64,000 nt of DNA from Quercus robur. Its lineage: Eukaryota; Streptophyta; Magnoliopsida; Fagales; Fagaceae. The stretch covers positions 78,071,834 to 78,135,833 of the forward strand of contig NC_065538.1 in assembly GCF_932294415.1 (NCBI RefSeq), in the 5' to 3' direction. The notes beneath the pieces were generated by a model. The model did no database searches and was not told where the DNA came from. It saw only the letters and a program-made list of their open reading frames with translations. Of the stretch, positions 11,338 to 23,001 are shown piece after piece (position 1 is the stretch's first letter; the number at the start of each line of letters is the position of its first letter). Position numbers and translations under genes: made by a program.

Positions 11338-11644
11338 TGGGAAGCGTGTTTGCGTTTCCCAAACGCACGTTTTGTGTTTTCTATTCTTTTTTTTCTTTTT
11401 TTTTTGCACGCGTTTGAGAGACTAACATGGCTACTGTTCATGAACAGTAGTCGCAAAGTTTGACTTTTTCCACTTTTTCAGCATAAATTTTATTGTTCAT
11501 GGACCCATAAATTTCATTTTTTAGCAACTTTTTCATTAAAAATAGGTCTCACGGTGCTATTCACACATTTAAAAATTATTTTGCTATAGTGTTTTTCAGT
11601 TTTCAGTTTCAGTTTTCTGTTTTCAGCTGTATCCAAACGGACCC
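11338..11644 (-). mobile_element. MITE family 1, copy in reverse orientation
   Basis: This roughly 307-bp sequence ends in CCAAACGGACCC and is the reverse-oriented relative of 51765-52048. Shared internal blocks include 'TTTTTCATTAAAAAT' and 'CACATTTAAAAATTATTTT'. No open frame of note. The outward GGGTCCGTTTGGAT end resembles hAT-type MITEs, but no clear 8-bp target duplication was found. Confidence 0.6.
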
Positions 11645-11647
11645 GAA

Positions 11648-11850
11648 GTATCTGTTTGGCATGATTAATTTTGTCAAAACTTATATTACTATTTAGCTTA
11701 TTTTTCTACTATTCATGGGTCTCACTGCACTTTTTGGTATTATTTATGAGCCTCACTATACTATTTCAGCTAATTGTTACTTTTATTTACAGTACTTTCA
11801 GCAAAAAATTTTCAATTTCAGCAAAATAAACAGATTTCAAATAGACCTAA
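11648..11850. mobile_element. MITE family 2, copy 1
   Basis: The segment runs from 'CTGTTTGGCATGATTAA' to 'CAGATTTCAAATAGACC'. Its interior ('ATGAGCCTCACTATACTA', 'TTTCAGCAAAA') is matched loosely by 58930-59125 ('ATGAGTCTTATTATACTT'). It is non-coding. Confidence 0.45.
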
Positions 11851-12540
11851 AGTAAGAAAAAAAAAAGGGAAAATAAGATAAAGGAAAGAGTCAAGAGACA
11901 GAGAAGAAAGACAAAAAGTAAGGAGGTGGGCGTGGGGTTGGGGTGAAACTAAATGCGGTGAGGAAAATAGTTAAAAGAAAAGTAGAGAGAAAGGGAAGTA
12001 TGTGGGGGTGAAAGTACGTGGAGAAAAAAATTTATGTAGAAATTATTAATAAAGTATATTGAGTTAAATTTTTTTTAATGTACGAAACTTATCTAATTAA
12101 AAATAAATTAAGATCACATTTTTTTTATTTTTTATTATTATTATTATTATTATTTTTTTTTTTTTTGAGAAACAAGGGAAATTTAAGTTAATATTAAAAT
12201 TTGAAAATTTTATTTTTTGAATTTTATGTAATGGATTACAATTCTAATATCTCTCAATTTGATGTGTACAGTATATTTATAAGTGACAATTAATTAATTT
12301 TTTATTATAGTTATTATAATAAAAAAGAGAAATGCTATGTTGAGAATATTTTTATAAAAATTCTAGGTGCTAGGTTTTTACTAATAGAAAAAAAAGTAAT
12401 TAATTTTAATTCAATTTAAAACTAGTAACAACTTTCCATTTAAAATTTGTTGTGAAAGTATTAATAATGTAACATATATCAATAAAAAATGTTCAAAGAT
12501 ACCAAACATGCATTCCATACCTTTTCAAACCAGACAAAAT
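11851..12540. other. AT-rich non-coding spacer
   Basis: No gene or recognisable element is seen apart from A- and T-rich simple sequence (for example ATT repeats near 12133-12150) and a weak stem-like pair around 12330-12480. Confidence 0.5.
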
Positions 12541-12964
12541 TCAAATAAATAATTCTTTTAGTCAATTTTTTTTTCTTATTATATAAAATAAATTAATAGA
12601 GAAAATGAAACAATATAATATATGTGATTCTTCTGCTTTTATATGGTGTCATTCTGCTTTTATATGGTGTCATTCCCTTTTACTAAATTGATTGTTTACA
12701 ATTTTTCCTTATATAATAATGAAAATATTACTCCTTATATGTAATATTATACAAAGCATAATAGTTTTTTTTTTTTTTTGGGATGAAAAAAATGGCATAA
12801 TAGTAAACAAATATAAACTATCTTTTTCTTCCTTCTAATAACTAAAGGAAAGTTATATTTGTTTTTTTGTTATGAGTTTAGTATTGACTGATTCCTTGAC
12901 ACGTGTTTGCAGCTGAATTGGCGGCTAGAGCTTAATTAGGGCTGATTCAAGTGTTGGATGTAAT
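12541..12964 (+). repeat. Duplicated block, copy 2, left part
   Basis: Matches 5640-6006 in the same orientation. It carries a local tandem duplication of a 21-bp unit ('CTGCTTTTATATGGTGTCATT', 12632-12673) that is single in copy 1. The block stops at the GTAAT target site of the copia element and resumes at 17774. Confidence 0.8.
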
Positions 12965-13164
12965 TGTCAAAAAGATTGCTCGTATATTTCATTATATTTC
13001 TTTATAGAGACAAGTATGGTTATATAGCAATACAAAGAGAAGGATCTAGAAGCTAAACTAGGCTATACACAAATTATGGCTACTATAATGGTTGACCCTT
13101 AAAAGAAGGGATTCTAAACAAACTGGCCTACGATTTCTCCAATCACTGATAGCTTACACCAACA
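12965..13164 (-). repeat. Copia 3' LTR (element orientation)
   Basis: On the element strand it starts TGTTGGTG and ends CTTTTTGACA, the standard TG...CA form. It is followed on the + strand by the polypurine tract complement. Confidence 0.93.
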
Positions 13165-13459
13165 CTCCCCCTCAAGTTGATGCATATATATCTTTCATGC
13201 GCAACTTGTCAAGTGAGCTGTAGAAGACTTTGCTGGAAACAGCCTTTGTAAGAATGTCTGCTAGTTGATCTTTAGACCTAACAAATGGAAATCAAATTAT
13301 CTTTTCTTCGAGATTCTATTTGATGAAATGTTTATCCACTTCAACATGTTTAGTACGGTCATGTTGGACTGGATTATAGGCAATATCAGTGGTTGCTTTG
13401 TTGTCACAAAACAGGTCCATTTCAGAACTAGGAGCAAAGCCAATCTCAATTAGCAACCT

Positions 13460-16340
13460 TTAAAGCCAAAGAAGTTCACAGAGTCCCTTGGCCATTCCTC
13501 TGAACTCAGCTTCAGCATTGGATAACGCCACCACCTTTTGCTTCTTGCTTCTCCATGTAACAAGATTTCCTCCTACGAAAGTAAAGTAGCCTAATGTGGA
13601 TTTCCTGTCAGAAATATTTCCCGCCCAATTTGCATCTATATAACCCTCAATGTCTAGATGATTATTTTTTGAGAACATAAGCCCTTTTCCAACAGAGGAC
13701 TTTAGATAGCGAAGAAGCCGAATTACTGCATCCATATGATCTTCACTAGGACAATGCATAAATTGACTCACTACGCTTACAGCATGGGCTATATTTGGGC
13801 GAGTATGAGATAAATAGATTAGCTTACCCACTAATCTTTGATATCTCTCTTTATTTGTTGGCACATGATCTGAATACTCTCCAAGTTAATGATTCTGAAC
13901 AACTGGGGTATCAATTGGTTTACAATCTAGTAGTCCCACTTCAGACAACAAATCTAACACATAGTTCCCTTGAGAAAGAAATATACCTTGTTTCAATCTG
14001 GTTACCTCAATTCTCAAAAAATATTCGATTCCTCCGAGGTTCTTCATTTCAAATTTAGTTGCTAGTTGCCCTTGAAGTCTAGAGATCTCTTCGATGTCAT
14101 CTCCTGTAATAATCATGTCATCTACATCTATAATTAGAGCTGTTACGTTTCCTAGTCGATGTTTCAAGAATAGAGTATTATTTGAATTGCTTTGGGTAAA
14201 ACCATACTTTCTTATAGCCAAGCTAAACCGACCAAACCATGCACGGGGTGATTGTTTTAGCCTGTACAATGCTTTTTGTAACTTACACAAAACCTCAGTC
14301 TTTGAAGATGTCGTGTATCCTAGTGGAATGTCCATGTAAACTTCCTTCTCTAGATCACCATGAAGAAAGGAATTCTTTACGTCAAACTGATGTAAAGGTC
14401 AATTCAAATTTGCTACAAGAGATAAAAAGACTTTGAACGTATTCAGCTTTGCCACAGGTGAGAAGGTTTCTTGGTAGCCTATGTTTTTGTGTATCCATCT
14501 GCCTTGTGTTTAACGGAGAAAACCCATCAGCACCCCACGGTCTTCTTTCCTTTCGGTAATGGAACAAGAGCCCATGTTTTACTCTTCTCCAAAGCTTCCA
14601 TTTTTGCTTTTATGGCTTGAGACCACTTTGAATCTAATAAGGCTTCTTGTACTCTGTTGGGAACATGGTGTGAGGACAGCTTATGCACAAACTCCTTGAG
14701 CAGTTTTGATAATCTCTGAGTAGACACATAATTGGCAATCGGGTATCTTGATCTTCTTTCCTCAGAATTTGGAAAGTACCGATGTGGTGACTTGCCACGA
14801 TTGTGTCTGAAAGGTAAAATATAATTAGTAGAGTTATTCAAGTCATTAATAGGTGTGATGGGAGAGCTTACCTCAAGAGTATTCTTAGGAGAAGGGTCTT
14901 CGGGTACTGAAGAGTAGGGTTCTTCATTTTCAGGTTCAAATGACTCGGATTTAGCTTCCTAAATAATATCAGGATTATCTCTCCTTTCCTCACTAACCAC
15001 TGCCTCATTGTCGTCACTCATTTGTACTAGGTTGTCTTCAAAGCCTAGCCAATTCCACTAATTCAGCTCTTCATCTCGTATCTCCCCCTAAAGAGATGAA
15101 GTGGATACCGATGAAGGAAGAAAGTTTCTAATTCTAAGAAAGTAACATCCTTAGTGACGTAGGTGCGCTTGGTGGCAAGGTGGTACACAGATGAAGCTTG
15201 GTTCATTGATTTTTATGGAGATGGACGAAAGCAACACAACCAAAGATTCGTGGTGGAAGTAGCAAAATAGTAGGCAAGGAAACATGTTTAGAAAGAACCT
15301 GCAATGGGGTCTTAAACTGCAGCACTTTCGAAGGCATATGGTTTAATAGATGTACTATCGTGGCAATAGCATCATCCCAATATCTACTCGGCACATGTGC
15401 CCCAAGCAAGAGAGCATGGGCTGTTTCTAAGATAAGCTGGTTCTTCCTTTCGGCAACCCCATTTTGTTGGGGTGTTTAAGCACATGATGTTTTGTGAAGA
15501 AGGCCATGGGTCGCAAAGTAATCCTAAAATTTCTTATTGACATATTCACCACCATTGTCAAAACAAAGAATCTGAATTTTAGCTAAAAATTGAGTTTGAA
15601 TCATTGTATGAAAAGATTGAAAAACACTAAACACATCATCCTTATGTTTCAACAGATATAGCCAAGTCATACAAGTGTAATCATCGATAAATGTCACAAA
15701 CCAACGAATGCCAAAAGAAGTGGCAATTGGAGAGAGTCCCCAAACATCTGAATGAATTAAAGCAAAAGGAATATCACTTTTATTCAAACTTGTGGAATAA
15801 GAAACACGATGACTTTTGGCTAGAATGCAAGTATCACATTTAAAGCCAAAGTCAGGTAATTTGGGAAATAAATCTGGAAACAAATATTTCATATAGCTAA
15901 ATGATGGATGCCCTAAGCGTCGATGCCATAGCCAAATCTGTCTCTCCTTAATGCTTGTGTGGTGCATATGATGAGCCCGACCAAAGTTGAAATCATCCAT
16001 GTAATATAACCCCCACCCCCCCCCCCCCCTTCTTAGTACCACGTCCAATGATCTCCTTGGTGAGAATATCCTAAAGAAGACAAAAGGTAGGATATATTAG
16101 TGCAACACAATTTAGTTCCTCAGTAACTTGTCCTACAGACATCAATTTATTTGAGAGGGATGGAACTAATGAAGTATTAGATAAAGAAAGAGATGGTGAT
16201 AAGGCAACAGTTCTAGCCCCTGTAATTAGATATGTAACCCCACTAGCATTCACAATATCAATTCGCCTTGGTTGGATAACTTCAATAAAATCATCTGAAT
16301 TGAATGTCATATGATCCGTGGCCCTAGAGTCAATTATCCA
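13460..16340 (-). pseudogene. Copia pol pseudogene (protease, integrase, RT, RNase H)
   Basis: In order on the minus strand: a protease start with Asp-Ser-Arg where Asp-Ser-Gly is expected (about 16340-16300); integrase HHCC ('HRRLGHPS', 'CDTCILAK') and core ('HSDVWG', 'DNGGEY') within 16048-15524; integrase C-terminal part (15409-15203); RT entry (14841-14527); RT core with 'LYRLKQSPRAW' and catalytic 'DVDDMII' (14335-13886); RNase H with 'GYIDANWAG' and 'SKKQKVVALSNAEAE' (13864-13460). Frames are separated by stops and frameshifts, so no full polyprotein is possible. A C-homopolymer near 16012-16029 marks one break. Confidence 0.88.
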
Positions 16341-17505
16341 GCCATTGTCACCATTCTGGATAGAACTAAGTAGGGCATAACCATAGTTATCTTGATCATT
16401 AAGTGGAGTTTCATCACTCGAAGATTCTATTTGTGAGGTAAGAGATAACTGAGGTGCTGCAGTTACTAGGGCAACTCGACCAGGCCCTTCATTAGAGGCA
16501 GCATCACGATTTTCTGGGCTTTGTACTCATTCCACCAGTCTGGGTACCCATGTAACTTGAAACAAGTTTCATGGGTATGTTTCATGTTCCCACAATGAGT
16601 ACAACCTCCTCCTTTCGATTGAACCTTGGCTCTGGTGTTGGTATTCAGTTTCCCATGACCTGTAGAAAGAAAGCCATTTTTGGATAGTTGAAGAAAGGGT
16701 GGTTGTTGTTGTTGTCTTATCTTGACTCCTTTTGATGCCATAACAGCTCCAGTCATGTCTATACCCGTGAGCATCACCACTTGCCGGATCTCCTCCCGTC
16801 GAACATGAGCATAGGCCTATTCTACGGTAGGGAAAGGACGTATCTGTAGCACATCACTTCTAATCTTTCCAGCCGATCATCCAATCCATCAAGAAAGATA
16901 TAGACTCTATCTTCTTGTAGGATTGTATCATATTTTTGTATATCAGTAGCACAGTTCATCGGGTTAGGATGCTGAAAATCAATTTCTCTCCACAAGCCTT
17001 AAAGATTATTGTAATATTTTTCAATGGATCCTCCGACTTGTCTCATTTTAGTCACCCGTCTTTTTAGATCATATACTTGTGAAGTATTAGTTCCATCAAA
17101 ATAAGTAGTAGCAACAGAATCCCATACCAGTTTTGCAGTTCAAAAGCGAATGAAATTACGGATCAAGGGCGGGTCCATAGAATTAATCAGCCACCCTTTG
17201 ACAATTGCATTCTCAATTTGCCATCGTTGGAAAGTCGAATTTGTAGGTTCAGGTTGCAGAAAGTCACCATTGATATATCCCAATTTGTCTTTGCTCAAGA
17301 TATACATCTCAATAACTTAGGACCAGAGAGCATAGTTGGTGCCATCCAACTTAATGCCAATTTGTGCTGTGGAAGCGTCATAGGTCGGTAGGTGGGTTTG
17401 GGTTTGATTTTTGGTCAAGACTTCAGTCATTCTTGCCGTCAAATCTTCTAGGATAGAGTCTATGGAATTGTTGCCAGTTTGTACCACATCAGTTGGGTTC
17501 ACCAT
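16341..17505 (-). pseudogene. Copia gag pseudogene
   Basis: The frame opens at 17505 with an ATG 69 bp inside the 5' LTR and encodes 'IGIKLDGTNYALWS', the typical copia Gag N-terminal block (retrotrans_gag/UBN2 family). Downstream, 16780-16466 carries a CCHC zinc knuckle (C-x2-C-x4-H-x4-C, 'CTHCGNMKHTHETC'). Stops and frameshifts between 17316 and 16781 break it. Gag would form the cytoplasmic virus-like particle. Confidence 0.8.
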
Positions 17506-17573
17506 GGCTGCAGATTAGTGTTTAGGGTTAGGTTTGGTTGTAGAGCAAGTCCTAGGATTTCGCTTTGATACCA

Positions 17574-17773
17574 TGTCAAAAAGATTGCTCGTATATTTCA
17601 TTATATTTCTTTACAGAGACAAGTATGGTTATATAGCAATACAAAGAGAAGGATCAAGAAGCTAAACTAGGCTATATACAAATTACAGCTACTATAATGG
17701 TTGACCCTTAAGAGAAGGGATTCTAAACAAACTGGCCTACAATTTCTCCAATAACTGACAACTCACGCCAATA
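17574..17773 (-). repeat. Copia 5' LTR (element orientation)
   Basis: It aligns base for base in length with the other LTR. Its first dinucleotide has mutated from TG to TA. The tRNA-Met binding site abuts its inner end. Confidence 0.93.
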
Positions 17774-17778
17774 GTAAT

Positions 17779-18770
17779 TGCGTTCAATTGTCATGGTTAG
17801 TTAGAGTTGGTTAATTCTAGCACATTCATGAATTAATTAACACATTTAGGTTTGTTAAGATCAATTGGGAGCCTCATTTAGCACATGTTAGTATAACTGC
17901 ACATTCATAATTTGATGGTCACTTTATAAGTAAAAAGTTATTGTGAAGTAAGGGGGCAAAGATTTGATTTCAAGTCTCCAAGAGGGAGTTTCACATACAT
18001 ATACTCTTAGATTAGACTAAATTAAAAATTGTGTTAGTCAATGTATATAATCTCAATTCTAAGTGCTAATTTTGTGCTTCTCTCTTAGTGTTTCTCTCTC
18101 AATTTGGGTTCTCTCTCTTTTTTTGGAGGTCTGACTCCCTCAAAGCAGTCCCTAATCAGCTCTCTTAATATCCATTCATTCTGCACGCATAAACTTCTTC
18201 ACCATTATCAATCCCACACATACCTGAAACCCTATCTTCAATTCTTATCAACCTCAGCTCAAACACGCATAAAAAGTCATCCTAATTAACTCACTCAAGA
18301 AAGAAATCCACACTTGATCCTTTCAATTCAAGTTGACCTTTTAACCTCCCTATATAGGTCACCTAGTGTATGAATTTTCAACGAGAGGATAATACAAAGG
18401 TTGTTGTCTCCCAATAATAAACAGTAAAATCTGTGGCCCTTTCTTCCACGTGCTAAACAGAAATATTTGGGATACTACCCACACCTTGTGGTCCTAAAGA
18501 GAGTGATTGCAAGGTTATTTTGAAACCGCATTGATCTTTTCCAACAAGTTCATTACAGAAAATCTTCAAGAAGATCCTAGGAGTGCTAAAGGTTCTAGTT
18601 CACTTAGACAAGCTTTGTTTGTCGAGGAGATTCTGTTAGGAAGATTTCAAAAATTCTACTGTGGTTGGGGGGCAAACATGACTATTGCAGAGGCTATAAT
18701 AGAGAGTTTAGATGTGCAAAAGTTTTGTGAATAGACTATTTGCAACTGTTTTTCCCATAATGAATTTTTT
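17779..18770 (+). repeat. Duplicated block, copy 2, right part
   Basis: Continues the match to copy 1 (6007-7010), for example 'AACAAGTTCATTACAGAA' at 6790s and 18540s. The match is lost at about 18775, where copy 1 continues differently. Confidence 0.8.
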
Positions 18771-19279
18771 ATAGGATTGGAACTAGGGACGGAGACAGGA
18801 TGTTGATTGGATCTAGACTATTTGAAATGTTGTTAGAGAATTTTTCGGAAGTTGGATATCAAACATTTTCTGAAATATGGAATATTGACAAATTTTGGAA
18901 TTCAGATATTGAACACAATTAAATTTTTAACTACATAATTAATTATTTGTGTGACATTATGCAATTATTTATTAACTATGAAATAGATTTAATTGTTCTT
19001 ATTATGCAATAATTTGCATTACACTTTTATTTCATTATGTATTTTTTTTTTTTTTTTTTTGGAGAAACAATTTCATTATCTAATTAAATATTCAACTAAA
19101 CTAAAAGATGAAACTCTCCCACGCTCTAACTTAATTTCTTCAGATGAAATAAGAATACAATGGCATGTAAAAGAGAGTAAGAGAATGATCCCAATGCATG
19201 TGTGGGCCGTGTGGCTAGTAATTGTCCACGCTGCAAGCTACAGTACCGCCAAGATTACAAAAAATAAACAAAGGCATCT
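18771..19279. other. AT-rich spacer
   Basis: No similarity to the corresponding part of copy 1 and no recognised gene. The 153-codon open frame 18993-19454 runs through a poly-T tract and into the next repeats and is not credible. Confidence 0.5.
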
Positions 19280-20198
19280 GGTGCTATTCTTAATGGGCTA
19301 CTGCTTCCTTATAAGAAGGAAAGCGGGCAAAAATGGCCCATTATCATCAATTTTGGAAATAATTTGCTCAGAAACACTGTTTCTGAACTATATGGTAATG
19401 TACCACTTTTTCGGGTACTCGAGCTTGGTGAGCTCGAGTACCATGTTTTTTTAATCCACTGTCGCCCCATATTCAAGGAGCCCTATAGTGGCGTTTTTAA
19501 GCCCTATAGTGACGTTTTCGAGCCCTATAGCGGCGTTTTCCTGCAAAATTTTTTTTGTAAGTCCCCATAACAGGTTCAAGGGGCCCTATAGTGGCGTTTT
19601 TAAGCCCTATAGTGACGTTTTTGGGCCCTATAGCGGCGTTTTCCTGCAAATTTTTTTTTAGTCCCATAACAGGTTCAAGGTGCCCTATAGTGGCGTTTTT
19701 GGGCCCGAAAACGTCACTATAGGGCTTAAAAACGCCACTATAGGGCTCCTTGAATATGGGGCAACAGTGGATTAAAAAAACATCTACCCGAAAAAGTGGT
19801 ACATTGCTATATAGTTCAGAAACAGTGTTTTTGGACAAATTATTTCCAAAATTGATGGTAATGGGCCATTTTTGCCAGGAAAGCGAGCAAAACTGTACAG
19901 GAAGAAAATGGTAAAGAATAAACTGTTGGATGCTATAAATTCTTATATTCCCTAATGTCTTCAAATTGGCTTATTATGTGTTCATGAAAATCCAGTTGAC
20001 AGGCCCACAATGGCTACAATAGTCCATTAGTCCTCATGCTAAACAGTTACTCTATACTCTGCCATCACCTCAAAATCCAGCATATTTCCGAACAGAGCAA
20101 AACAGGCCATTGGTGGAATTGAAGTTAGATAAATCAAAAAGCAAATCGATTCCATTGTCTGTCAATGAGGCATCCATTACTGAAGTATACCCTCGATA
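19280..20198 (+). pseudogene. CRK-A': heavily deleted CRK remnant
   Basis: Only two CRK pieces survive. Part of exon 2 (transmembrane helix and 'FLIRRKA' stop-transfer) lies at 19285-19325 and resumes at 19886-19914 after a 551-bp transposon. At about 19957 the intron 2 sequence jumps into the middle of exon 7 (matching CRK-A 9478 onward), so the whole kinase core is deleted. Exon 7 then reads to 'EASITEVYPR' and stop at 20196-20198, with one small insertion causing a frameshift near 20025. It keeps the 45-bp tail segment that CRK-A lost. Confidence 0.88.
19326..19876. mobile_element. Mutator-like non-autonomous foldback element, 9-bp target duplication
   Basis: A 9-bp duplication AGGAAAGCG flanks the element (19317-19325 and 19877-19885). 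Terminal inverted repeats start GGCAAAAATGGCCCATTA and extend inward for about 170-180 bp with high identity. The middle is built of repeats about 100 bp long containing variants of 'GCCCTATAGTGGCGTTTTT'. The left arm alone carries a short hairpin (12-bp arms, 'GGTACTCGAGCT', 19417-19445). No transposase is encoded. Long TIRs and a 9-bp duplication are characteristic of MULEs. Confidence 0.88.
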
Positions 20199-21060
20199 AA
20201 GGGCTTCACTAGAATTAGTATCTGTTCATCAGTCATGGAAACTTGAACGATGAGTTACATAAGACCATTGTTTAAAGCTCTGAGACTTCACGATGATGCA
20301 AGGAGAATTGGAATCGTCTAATATTTTATTTCTTATTGTAATTTTTTTTTTTTAATTTTTAATTTGATTTTAATGTTGAGAGTTTCAAGGGATTTGATTA
20401 GATATTCTCCATATTAGTATAATCCCTAAATGTCTAAAATATATTTAATTGGTACTCATGTAATGCTGAAATTAGATGCTTTTGAATAAAAATTTTATGA
20501 TGAATTGAGATTATGTCTCCTATTTTGCTGAGAGTGCTATGGCCGCTTCAACCTTGCTGCCATTCCAAATCTTAAACCTCAGTTGTGCCATGACTGGTTT
20601 GGGCATTTTCGATCAAATCTTGAGTTTCATATAAAGTTTTGTTCATCAAAGAGGGTTAGGCTTGATGAGATTAAGTGGGATTTGGGAAGCTAGGACTTTT
20701 CTCTTTTTTTCTTTTTTAATTTGTATAATAACATCAAATACATATGGCACCAACAAATTGAAGAAAAAAAAAAAGCCCAAAATCAGATACGAAGTTCCAC
20801 TAATTGCTGGTTGATATATCCCAGAATCAAAGTGCTAAAAAATTGAAAAAAAAAAAAGAATCAAAGTGATAAAAAATTAAATAAATAAAAAAAAACAATT
20901 ACATAAATCAAGACTCTCCTGGCAATTAAATGAACTTCTGGCAAAAATTGCAAACGCTTAAAATATACTCCGTTGAAGAAAGAAAAAAGGAAAAGCTCCC
21001 ACTTCTACTATAGTAGCCTAGCCAACACCTTCCGGAGTGGGCAGCAAAGTTGACCCCACT
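20199..21060 (+). other. CRK-A' downstream flank and AT-rich DNA
   Basis: The stretch 20199-20500 matches the region after CRK-A. From about 20520 to 21060 there are A-rich tracts and no gene that I can recognise. Confidence 0.55.
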
Positions 21061-21061
21061 T

Positions 21062-21505
21062 TTGTTGGTGTAGGACATAATTTACTATTTAATTATTATA
21101 CTTTATTAATTTTGGTATTTAATTTCTAATTTTCATTATTTTGGGTTTAGAGTTATTATTTTCTTGTTTTTAGGTGCTTTGAATGTTTTTTAGGTCAAAT
21201 TGGTTCCTGTTATGGTTAGATATTAATTAGAAGTTATTTTAGAATATATTTTCTTATTTTGTCAAGTTTTACGGAGTCCTTAAATAGGTCCTTAAGTCTG
21301 TAAACGTTTTAAGTATTATTGATATTAATAACAATTCAGACTTTTGGCTATTTTTTCTTTGGTGGATTCCAAAACCCTTTCTCCTTGTGGATTCAAAAAA
21401 TCCTCGTGGATTAAAGGTTATTTTCAGAAGTAAACGTGTTTTGTTTCTTGTTTTCTAGAAGTAGATGTGTTCTATTTCTTGACACTTTCGCATCCCGCAT
21501 CATTT
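21062..21505 (+). mobile_element. Possible LTR remnant
   Basis: The block begins 'TGTTGGTGTAGGACATAA' and ends 'TCGCATCCCGCATCA', with T-rich interior typical of plant Ty3 LTRs. No partner LTR, target duplication or convincing primer-binding site was found, so this could be a solo LTR or chance. Confidence 0.3.
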
Positions 21506-22000
21506 GCACACTCCAATGATGAACGTGAAGGTGGAGGTTTGTAGATCAGTGACTGCTAAATCTTATTGGCGATGAAGACTTTGGAATGTTTGATTACATA
21601 GTAATAGATCTGTATGGGTGAACAAATGACATCTATTTGAGCTAGTGAGTTAGACTTAGATGAGTGTGATAAATTAACAAAGACTAAATTAACTGCTATC
21701 AAAGTATACAGATTAAATTAACTATAACTTCAAAATATAGTAACCAAAATGGTATTTTTGCCTTCATTTTTTTTGTTTTGTTTAATTGAACTAGACGTAC
21801 CAAGTAGCAACCAATCAACAACAAAAAGGACGTCATGCTCATTAATAAAATAAAATCAACACGACATCATATCACTAATGAATCAATAAAATAATAATCA
21901 TTCTACTTGATAAAGCTACTTTACTTAAAAAAACAAAGAGACTAATTAAAAATCAAATTGAACACTGAACAGTTGTATAGCTGCTATTGCATAATGTGTA
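21506..22000. other. AT-rich spacer
   Basis: No gene or repeat recognised. Confidence 0.5.
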
Positions 22001-22186
22001 ATGTCATAGTCACAAACTATCTTACAAAAATTTTACAAATTGTTAATATATTCAATTTCTTAATGGTTTTTATTTAATCTTACCATTAACATCATTTTTT
22101 CATTTTTCAATAACCAATCATTACATCAACAATTTGTAAAATTTTTTATAAAAAAATTTGTATCGGTAACATTACCCTTGCATCTC
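22001..22186. mobile_element. Hairpin MITE (family 3)
   Basis: The two ends are inverted copies: the left starts 'TAATGTCATAGTCACAAA' and continues to 'TTTTACAAATTGTT'; the right end reverse-complements to 'TAATGTTACCGATACAAA' and 'TTTTACAAATTGTT'. Arms are about 45 bp. No coding capacity. A looser relative is at 62787-62955. Confidence 0.55.
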
Positions 22187-22590
22187 TGGCATTTCTCTTG
22201 CATCATATACATCAGTGGAGACGTGGTTCGATTGGGGCCTACACTCTAGATTAAACTAGTCGGTGAGTGGAGGCAAGATTCGCTGTCCCTTGGTTGGCTG
22301 GTCAAGTCTTCGACTGGATGGAGCATATTGCAGCGGCAGCACAAACCATTAGTGCTTTTATTATTATTATTTTCTTTTTCGATTTTACTTGGGAGTAAAC
22401 GGTGGTCTTTTTTTTCTTTTTTTGGTTTAGTTTAGCTGTTTAATATCTCTCACATAAATTAATACATTAGCATTTACCCTGTTGAGATATTTTTCCAATG
22501 TGACTCGATATTTTCTTAAATGAGAGAAAACCAGTTGCGCACGGTTCTTAAATTTTCCTCATATTGAAGACTAAGACAATTTGAGGTAGT

Positions 22591-22676
22591 TTGACTTGAT
22601 TCATTGACCAGAATAAATTAGCCCACTTTATATTTATATCAGACCATCATTTTCCAAACCTTGACTTTCTCTATAT
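22591..22676 (+). promoter_or_regulatory. W-box cluster and TATA-like box upstream of CRK-B
   Basis: TTGACT at 22591-22596, TTGACC at 22604-22609 and TTGACT at 22661-22666 match the WRKY-binding W-box. A CTATAT box at 22671-22676 is conserved with CRK-D. Confidence 0.45.
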
Positions 22677-23001
22677 CTTAGCAATTTCTATCCTATTAAT
22701 TTTGTGAATCTAGTAGTAGCAAAAAGCAAAGAGCTTTGGTTTGATCATCATAATGGGTGTTCCTTCCATCAAGTTCTGCATGACCCTTTTGGTCCTCTCC
22801 TTGCTGATCAGCTTCCATAGCCAATCGAGAACCGAAGCTGTTCCAACTTACAGCTACCATTCTTGCCTAAACGCACCCACTTTTACCGTCAACACCTCCT
22901 ACCAATCCAACCTCAATCAACTCCTCGCTTACCTCTCCTCCAACGCCACCCGCAATATTGAATTCTACAACGCTACCGCCTCCGCCATGGGCTCCGCCGA
23001 T

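Larger units (their letters stand above)
12965..17773 (-). mobile_element. Ty1/copia retrotransposon, LTR to LTR
   Basis: Two 200-bp LTRs (12965-13164 and 17574-17773) flank a minus-strand gag-pol. The 5-bp target duplication GTAAT is at 12960-12964 and 17774-17778. The primer-binding site at 17561-17573 reads TGGTATCAAAGCG on the element strand, complementary to initiator tRNA-Met except for one base against the usual TGGTATCAGAGC. The polypurine tract TTGAGGGGGAG lies at 13165-13175. By eye the LTRs differ at about 13 of 200 positions, so it is not a new insertion. The uninterrupted site is visible in the paralogous block near 6000. Confidence 0.95.

Noticed and set aside
18993..19454. 153-aa + strand open frame
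   Set aside because: It runs through a poly-T tract, the CRK-A' exon 2 remnant and the MULE terminal repeat, so it is a composite of unrelated pieces.
19497..19964. 155-aa minus-strand frame with repeated 'PYSGVFKPYSDVF'-like units
   Set aside because: The repeats come from the tandem DNA modules of the MULE; the frame spans the element border and has no protein support.
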